Shown piece after piece: positions 58,631-64,000 of a DNA stretch of 64,000 bases. Each line of letters begins with the position of its first letter. Within the stretch, counting starts at the first letter, position 1. The notes beneath the pieces were generated by a model, which saw only the letters and a program-made list of their open reading frames with translations, did no database searches and was not told the origin of the DNA. This DNA is from Ampelocalamus luodianensis (taxonomy: Eukaryota; Streptophyta; Magnoliopsida; Poales; Poaceae): the NCBI GenBank assembly GCA_036346255.1, contig JAYEVH010000230.1, positions 30,752 to 94,751 of the forward strand, read 5' to 3'. The position numbers and the translations under genes are program-made.

Positions 58631-61600
58631 TGAGGACCCAGTTTATTTGGCTTGTAATGTAACCAACCACTGGTCCTAGCATCACAAATCAAATAAGCTG
58701 ATCCTCGAGATATGTATACTTCGACGATATACACCTCGGTACAAAAATTAGACATCAACTCCATTCTAAACATAGAGTCCAAACATCACGCTACAAGCGG
58801 AAGATAAACAAATAGTAACAATATTAGGACAATGGCCGTGGCCACAAGATACACAAATAACAACGAGAAAAGCAGCGGGACTTAAAGCGCCTATAAAATG
58901 GCTATAAACAAAGCCAATCGGTGTGCCTTCAACCCACAAGGCATCGCCGGGACCGCCAAGCCTAGGCGTCACCCACGAAGCGGCAACCTGACTCACGAAG
59001 TGAGACCAGAGGCTCACCTTCTTCCCTGCTGCAACAAAAACATTAAGCAAAGCACACAGTACAAAGATTGTCTTTGTACAGCCGCAGCGTGTGAACTAGC
59101 GGACTGTTCATAGACTACATGCGAGCTTGTTTAGTGGAGAACCATATGTTTTATTTGCATAAACCAATTTTCATTTGCAATAAGGTATCTGGTTTAAAGG
59201 CAAGTTTGCAATTCATTTTTAAGATTGAAATATGATTAAGGATAATAATAACAAGCGAAAGATAAACAACCTAGAAGTGACTATCCCAATAGCCACCAAC
59301 GATATACGAATCCCAGATCCATTACCACCCATCAAGTTTTAATTTAAATGTTGTAGTCTAACTCTCGATAAGCTTACCCAAGCGTGTCCATCACCTAGGA
59401 GCGAGGCTATTCGAATAGTTTTAACCTGCGGGTGTATGTGCCATGCCCTCACTCGAGCCCTTTAAGCCAAAGCACACTAGAAGGTATGCAGAGCTGACTA
59501 AGTCCTCGAGTTGTTTCCAATATTGTGTATCAACCCGAGCGCTCGTATGGGTAGAAACACCATACGCTTACATGGTAAAGCCGAAAAGACAACTACCACT
59601 CGAGGATAAAGCTTTTGGACAACTACCATGCTCCCACCTCCGTCCCTCCTGCGACCTCCTGGCAAGGGACCAATACACGCCAAAGTACTAGGTCAGAGGT
59701 CCCATACCCTCTAGTGTAGTTATGCGCGAAATGCTGGATAACAAAACTCACAAGATGTTCGGTCCTTAATTGACCGGGCACCTTTCGATCCACACCCAAT
59801 AGATCACACCAATCTTACCATTGTGCAGCGTCTAAATCATTTTGTTTTTGGTTTAGTTTTGCAAGTAAGCATAGCAAAATCTTTGAAATATAAAGTTGTA
59901 GTAAATTTTTGTGTGATCAAGGTTACCGACTAAAGTCGATAACCGCTTGATTCTACCGATAGCTAAGCATGTCTAAGCAAGTTGAAATCGTATCTACTAA
60001 GTGACAAGAGATCATCCAGACCTCTAATCGACAAATAACCTAGGCTCGGGTGGTAGAGATCAATATTTTGTCTACAGGATATCGCATTCGATTTAACTAA
60101 TCAATTTAACACAAATTAAGCAATGCATACATCTGTTTGAAACAAAATATTAGACTTTAAAATCTTGGGATAGGAATGATCAAGCTGCTTGCACAGATCT
60201 TGTTGCTCAATAAGGTCTTGCGGAGGATCGTCCTCGAGAGTTGCAAATATCGAAGCCTAACGATCGAACAAAGCGGCAAATAGAGCAGAATAACACGACA
60301 AAACTCAAACATACAACAACATCAAAACCAGCCAAAATTCACCACGACAACCTAAGCATGAAATAACGAACTTTAGAAGCAGAGAACAAATCATTTTAAG
60401 TTATTAGCAATTTTCTATGAATTTTCTAAGCTAAAAACACAACATGCCACTAGTTAATTACTTAACAAATTTTCTTGATGAAGCAGTGTGTAAAACCTAC
60501 CTAATAGTTAGTATCTTGAAAATGAAATTTTACAAAATTGGGTTCATTGAATTTGGACAATTATTGGAAAAGATATGCATTTTTCTAATTTAGAAAGATA
60601 CATAAGACATCATTTTATTAGCTAACAGATTTTTGCTACAAAGACATGGGTGAAACTAATTTTAGTAAATAATACATTTAAAATGAAAAGTGCAATGCCT
60701 TTGGTTTTATGCAATTTGGATAAAAATTGAATTAGTTATGCATTTTACAAGTTTAAATGAATTAACGATTACTAGAAAACATATTACGAAATACTAAAGC
60801 GATGAATACTTTTTCTACTTGATCGATAAGCCCGACCAGCGGCGGGCATGTAGCGGCCCGGCGGGCAGGCGCACCGCCTAAAGTGACGTCGAAGGCGTGA
60901 TACTGAAATCGTCTTTGACATATCAATCTTGCAAACTTAACCTACTCTCACAGAAATCGTTTCCCAACGAGGAAAGCGCGTGCTCGGCGCTACACAACTA
61001 ACAGCGGCGGCATGGGCCCACATGGCGGTGACTTCGGAAGAACAAATAGCGATTGGATTAAGCGATTTCGCGTGATTACAGAGAGGGCCACAAATCGAGA
61101 GACTCAAAGAAGACATGATTAGAGTTAAACTAACTCCCGGCGGTTCCGCGGACAACGGAGCGCCGGTGGTGCGCGGCGCAAGTGATCTAGCAAACGGTGA
61201 GTTTCAAGGCGGTGAGTGGTACGCCGGGTTCGCAAGGACCTCGCGAACTTCGATAGCGGTGGCCGAGTCCGCAGGAATGCGGTGGTGGCGGCGAAGCGAG
61301 GCGGAGAGAAGAAGATGCGGCTCTCGAGGAGAGATGATCTGAGGCGAGAAGCCGAGAAGTGCGCCGCGGAATCGCTCGACTCCGAGAGCAATAAGCACAA
61401 GATAAAGCGAAGAAGGTCAGATGCGGCGGAATTTCCGCAGCGGCGGAAAATAGAGCTCGGAGAAGAAAGTGCGCCACGGCCTCAACAATACCAAAGATGA
61501 AAATAGAAGCCATCATTAGATTGAGTGCATCGATGCGATCCTAAGGGACAACGCGAGGCATGATACTCACTAGATCGCGAGAAAGCACGGGACCAAGATC

Positions 61601-62698
61601 ACCGGGCGGAGGCGATGAACACTTACGGTGATACGATGCCGACAATGATCGGTTGGACAAAAATGGGGCGGCGTCGAGCAGGATCACGATGTAGGTGCGA
61701 CCACGGGCTCGGCGGCGCTAACACTGGCATTGCTCTCGGGTTCTTCTCGGCCAAAGCGGAAACTTGGGCGGAGAAGGTGAAGAAGCGAAGAAGCGATAGC
61801 TGAATGAGTCGGTGAGGTTATGAAGCTCAGCGATGCTCTCTGAACGGAACCACGAGGGCAAATAGGTGGCGGTGGCGAGTGCGTGGCAAGCATGCCGCGG
61901 CCCGAAGTGAGCTCGGTGAGGTGCGGAGAAGGCGAGGTTGATCTTGTGGTGGGACCCACATGCCAGCCCGGCAGGCCTGTACAGCGGTGCGGCCGGAGGT
62001 TCTCCGATCGGAAAGATCTTGGCCGTTGGATCACGAGATGGGCCAGTCGAGATTGATGTATGCATTCGGACGGGTCGGTTGCATCGCGGCGTGGATCGTT
62101 CGATCTTCATCGGACGGTCACGATTGATTGGACTTCGCGCGGTGCGTTTAGTTGGCGACGAGTCAAGAGTGTATGATCGGACTCGAGCACGAGGTTGAGT
62201 CGAGCAGAGACGATGATTTGATTTGATTTAAAAGCAGAGAAGGTTTGGGAATTTTTAGAGTAGCTCCAGAGCTCCAAAAATTTCAGAAATTTTATAGTAG
62301 CTACTAGAGACAGAGGACAACCTTGTATAATTTTCCAGAACTTTTATGCACTGCATGGTTCTAGAAAATTCTGAAGCTGCTGTCGAGGAGTTTGACCAGA
62401 TTTCAAACGAGTTGACTTGGCCATTTGAAATAGCAAACAAACTCTAAAAATTGTGAAATAATTCAGGAGGTAGATAAGATGATCAAGATGACAGGAAAAA
62501 TATTCCTAGAGGATGATCACAAGTTTGAAGGCTAAGAATGTGCTGACAACAATTTCCATTCACAAGAATTTAATTCTAGAAAATGGAAATTGCTAGGAAA
62601 ATGTAGAAACTTTCAAATGATTTGAAGAGACAACAAAAGTTTTATTTCTCCTCAAAATTTTACATTTGAAATACAAACCCTAAGTTAGAGCTGTTACA
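58631..62698 (-). mobile_element. 3' LTR of Tekay element 2, minus orientation (4068 bp)
   Basis: On minus it starts TGTAACAGCTCTAACTTAGGG (62698) and ends ACTGGGTCCTCA (58631). It holds the Tekay-typical block in reverse (gcgtgtccatcacctaggagcgaggctattcgaatag, about 59382-59418). The five bases before it, gaact, would be the target duplication; the other side is outside the window. Open frames inside (for example 61115-62110) have no domain. Confidence 0.85.
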
Positions 62699-62715
62699 AA
62701 TCTCCCCCTTACGGG
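62699..62715 (-). promoter_or_regulatory. polypurine tract of Tekay element 2
   Basis: The plus strand aaatctcccccttacgg reads ccgtaagggggagattt on minus, ending at the LTR start. Confidence 0.85.
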
Positions 62716-62734
62716 GAATCTGCGTAGAGATTAC

Positions 62735-64000
62735 GATCAGCTGGGAGAAGAAGGATGGGTAATGCAACGGAGGCGATCTTCCGCTCCCAAGTGGCTTCAT
62801 CCTCGGAGTGGTTTGACCAGCTGAACTTTAAGGAACTTGATCACACGGTTCCTTGTTATGCGTTCGGCTTCTTGAGGATCTGAGCAGGATGCTCGCGATA
62901 AAGCAGATCTTCACGCACATCGATATTTTCCAATGGCGTTTCCTCTCAGAGGAACACGAAGGCACTTCTTCAATGCGTCGTGGAAAACATCATGCACCCC
63001 TCAAGTGTGGCGGCAAGTCTAACTTGTATGCAGCGCTCCCTCTCTTGATGATGCGTCGGGCCGAGCATATCGAGCGGTTGCCCTTGACACCGAAGCAGCG
63101 GTGTCCTTCTAAAGTGAAACTTTGAGATACACAAAGTCATTGGGCTGGAAACTCAACTCACGGCGGCGGCCCGATGCGCATAAGCTCTTACGCACGGGTG
63201 AGCCGCGCGCAAAGTGCTCACGAATCAAGCGCACTTGACTTTCGGCCTCATTGATGGAATGCGGGCCAAGAAGCGCCTTTCACGGTCTCGACCGGTTCAG
63301 CGGTGTTCTGCGGCGCCCGTCCATACAAAGCCTCAAGCGGTGCCATACCAAGACTAGCACTGAAAGCTGTTGTTGTAGGAGAACTTCGGCAGCGGTAGGC
63401 ACTTCTCCCAATTCTTCCCATGGAAAGGACACAAGCACGGAGCATGTCTTCAAGCACACAGTTGTGCGCTCCGTCGACCATCGATCTACGAGGATGATAA
63501 GGTGAAGTGAATGAAAAGCGGGTCCCCATGGCTTCACATGAAGCGTGCCAAAGTCCAGAAGTGAAAAGAGCCACGATCGACACAATCGTTAAATGGCACA
63601 CCATGCAAACTCACAATCACGGGATATGTAGAGATCTGCCCAATTTCTTGTGCTGGCGAGGCGGTACACTTGGCGAGAAAATCGCTACAACCGTCAATCG
63701 ATCGATAACAACCGGATAGCATCCTTCCCACTGAAAGAAATGCAGGGTAGACCGGTGATAAAGTCCATACCAGCGAATCCCACTTCCCACTCCGGTATGG
63801 GCAAAGTGGAAGAAGACCTGTTCGGGCGGCGATGCTCGGCCTTCACAGCGACAACATCGTCGCATCGTCGGCGAACACGGCAATCTCGCGCTTCATGCGA
63901 GTCCACGAGAATCTCGCGCGAGATCTTGGTACATTTTAGTGGCCCGGGATGGATGGACAAAGGCGAATCATGGGCCTCTGAAGAATCAAATCCATAACTC
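62735..64000 (-). pseudogene. integrase and chromodomain of Tekay element 2, cut by the window edge
   Basis: On minus from the right edge: the integrase core begins with LPIPEWE and GMDFITGLPC (about 63810-63760). It goes on with ALFTSGLWHASCEAMGTRFS (about 63570-63510), CVLEDMLRACVLS (63450-63412) and LGMAPLEALYGR (about 63350-63315). The chromodomain end (IKFLKVQ, then a DEATWE-like stretch) lies at about 62860-62765. The frame changes several times, and the GQTER-like glutamate region is disrupted near 63480. The element is more diverged in sequence from element 1 than the two LTR ends of element 1 are from each other. Confidence 0.8.

Noticed and set aside
1..64000. tRNA or rRNA genes, endogenous pararetrovirus, organellar DNA insert
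   Set aside because: I looked for tRNA arm patterns, rRNA blocks and plastid-like gene strings and saw none. The TGGTATCAAAGC motifs are retroelement primer sites, not tRNA genes.

Overview
The window is plant nuclear DNA, most likely from a grass (Poaceae). Two intron-containing or GC-rich plant genes (an RNase P/MRP subunit POP5 homologue and a type-1 phosphatase inhibitor-3 homologue) sit in a short gene island at about 5.6-9.1 kb. Almost everything else is transposon: Ty3/gypsy chromoviruses of the Tekay/Del type with 4-5 kb LTRs, Copia-like LTRs, a hAT remnant, a Stowaway-like MITE starting CTCCCTCCG and a foldback MITE. No rRNA, tRNA, CRISPR or bacterial-type operon was seen.

Layout. 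0.4-0.7 kb: 55-bp tandem repeat. 0.85-3.3 kb: decayed minus-strand plant mobile domain (PMD) gene. 3.8-4.1 kb: tandem array of 82-92 bp units. 4.7-5.6 kb: AT-rich foldback element. 5.6-7.5 kb: POP5. 8.0-9.05 kb: INH3 (minus). 10.2-13.3 kb: remains of an S-domain (G-type lectin) receptor kinase gene, split by a hAT element and a Copia-like LTR. 13.8-15.6 kb: Copia LTR (minus). 16.6-25.8 kb: Tekay element 1, with intact 5-bp target duplication ATTAC, a collapsed 5' LTR and decayed gag-pol-chromodomain. 24.5-46.2 kb: an 8.3-kb tandem duplication (A = 24485-32816, B = 32817-46164). Copy B was later invaded by a 5.0-kb Tekay-type LTR, now solo (TSD CGTGT). 46-47.2 kb: foldback MITE, 18-bp minisatellite, Stowaway-like MITE. 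47.5-56.5 kb: LTR mosaic, including a 2.8-kb solo LTR flanked on both sides by the same 0.69-kb sequence. 56.5-58.6 kb: Copia LTR plus PPT (minus), interrupted by Tekay element 2 (minus), which runs off the right edge at 64.0 kb.

The main unusual signals are: (1) the solo LTR at 49054-51845 flanked by flush 0.69-kb direct repeats; (2) a run of short perfect hairpins, with arm sequences that differ but still pair, about 0.55-0.8 kb from the 3' end of two different LTRs; (3) the tandem duplication whose right breakpoint lies near the centre of a foldback MITE; and (4) widespread small indels between duplicate copies, many at CAG/CTG versus CG. The last suggests consensus errors at plant CHG sites and may explain the apparent frameshifts in the two host genes.

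The host genes show no functional link to one another; they are neighbours on opposite strands. All positions of LTR ends come from TG...CA termini, PPT/PBS motifs and comparison of copies inside this window; no database search was possible.
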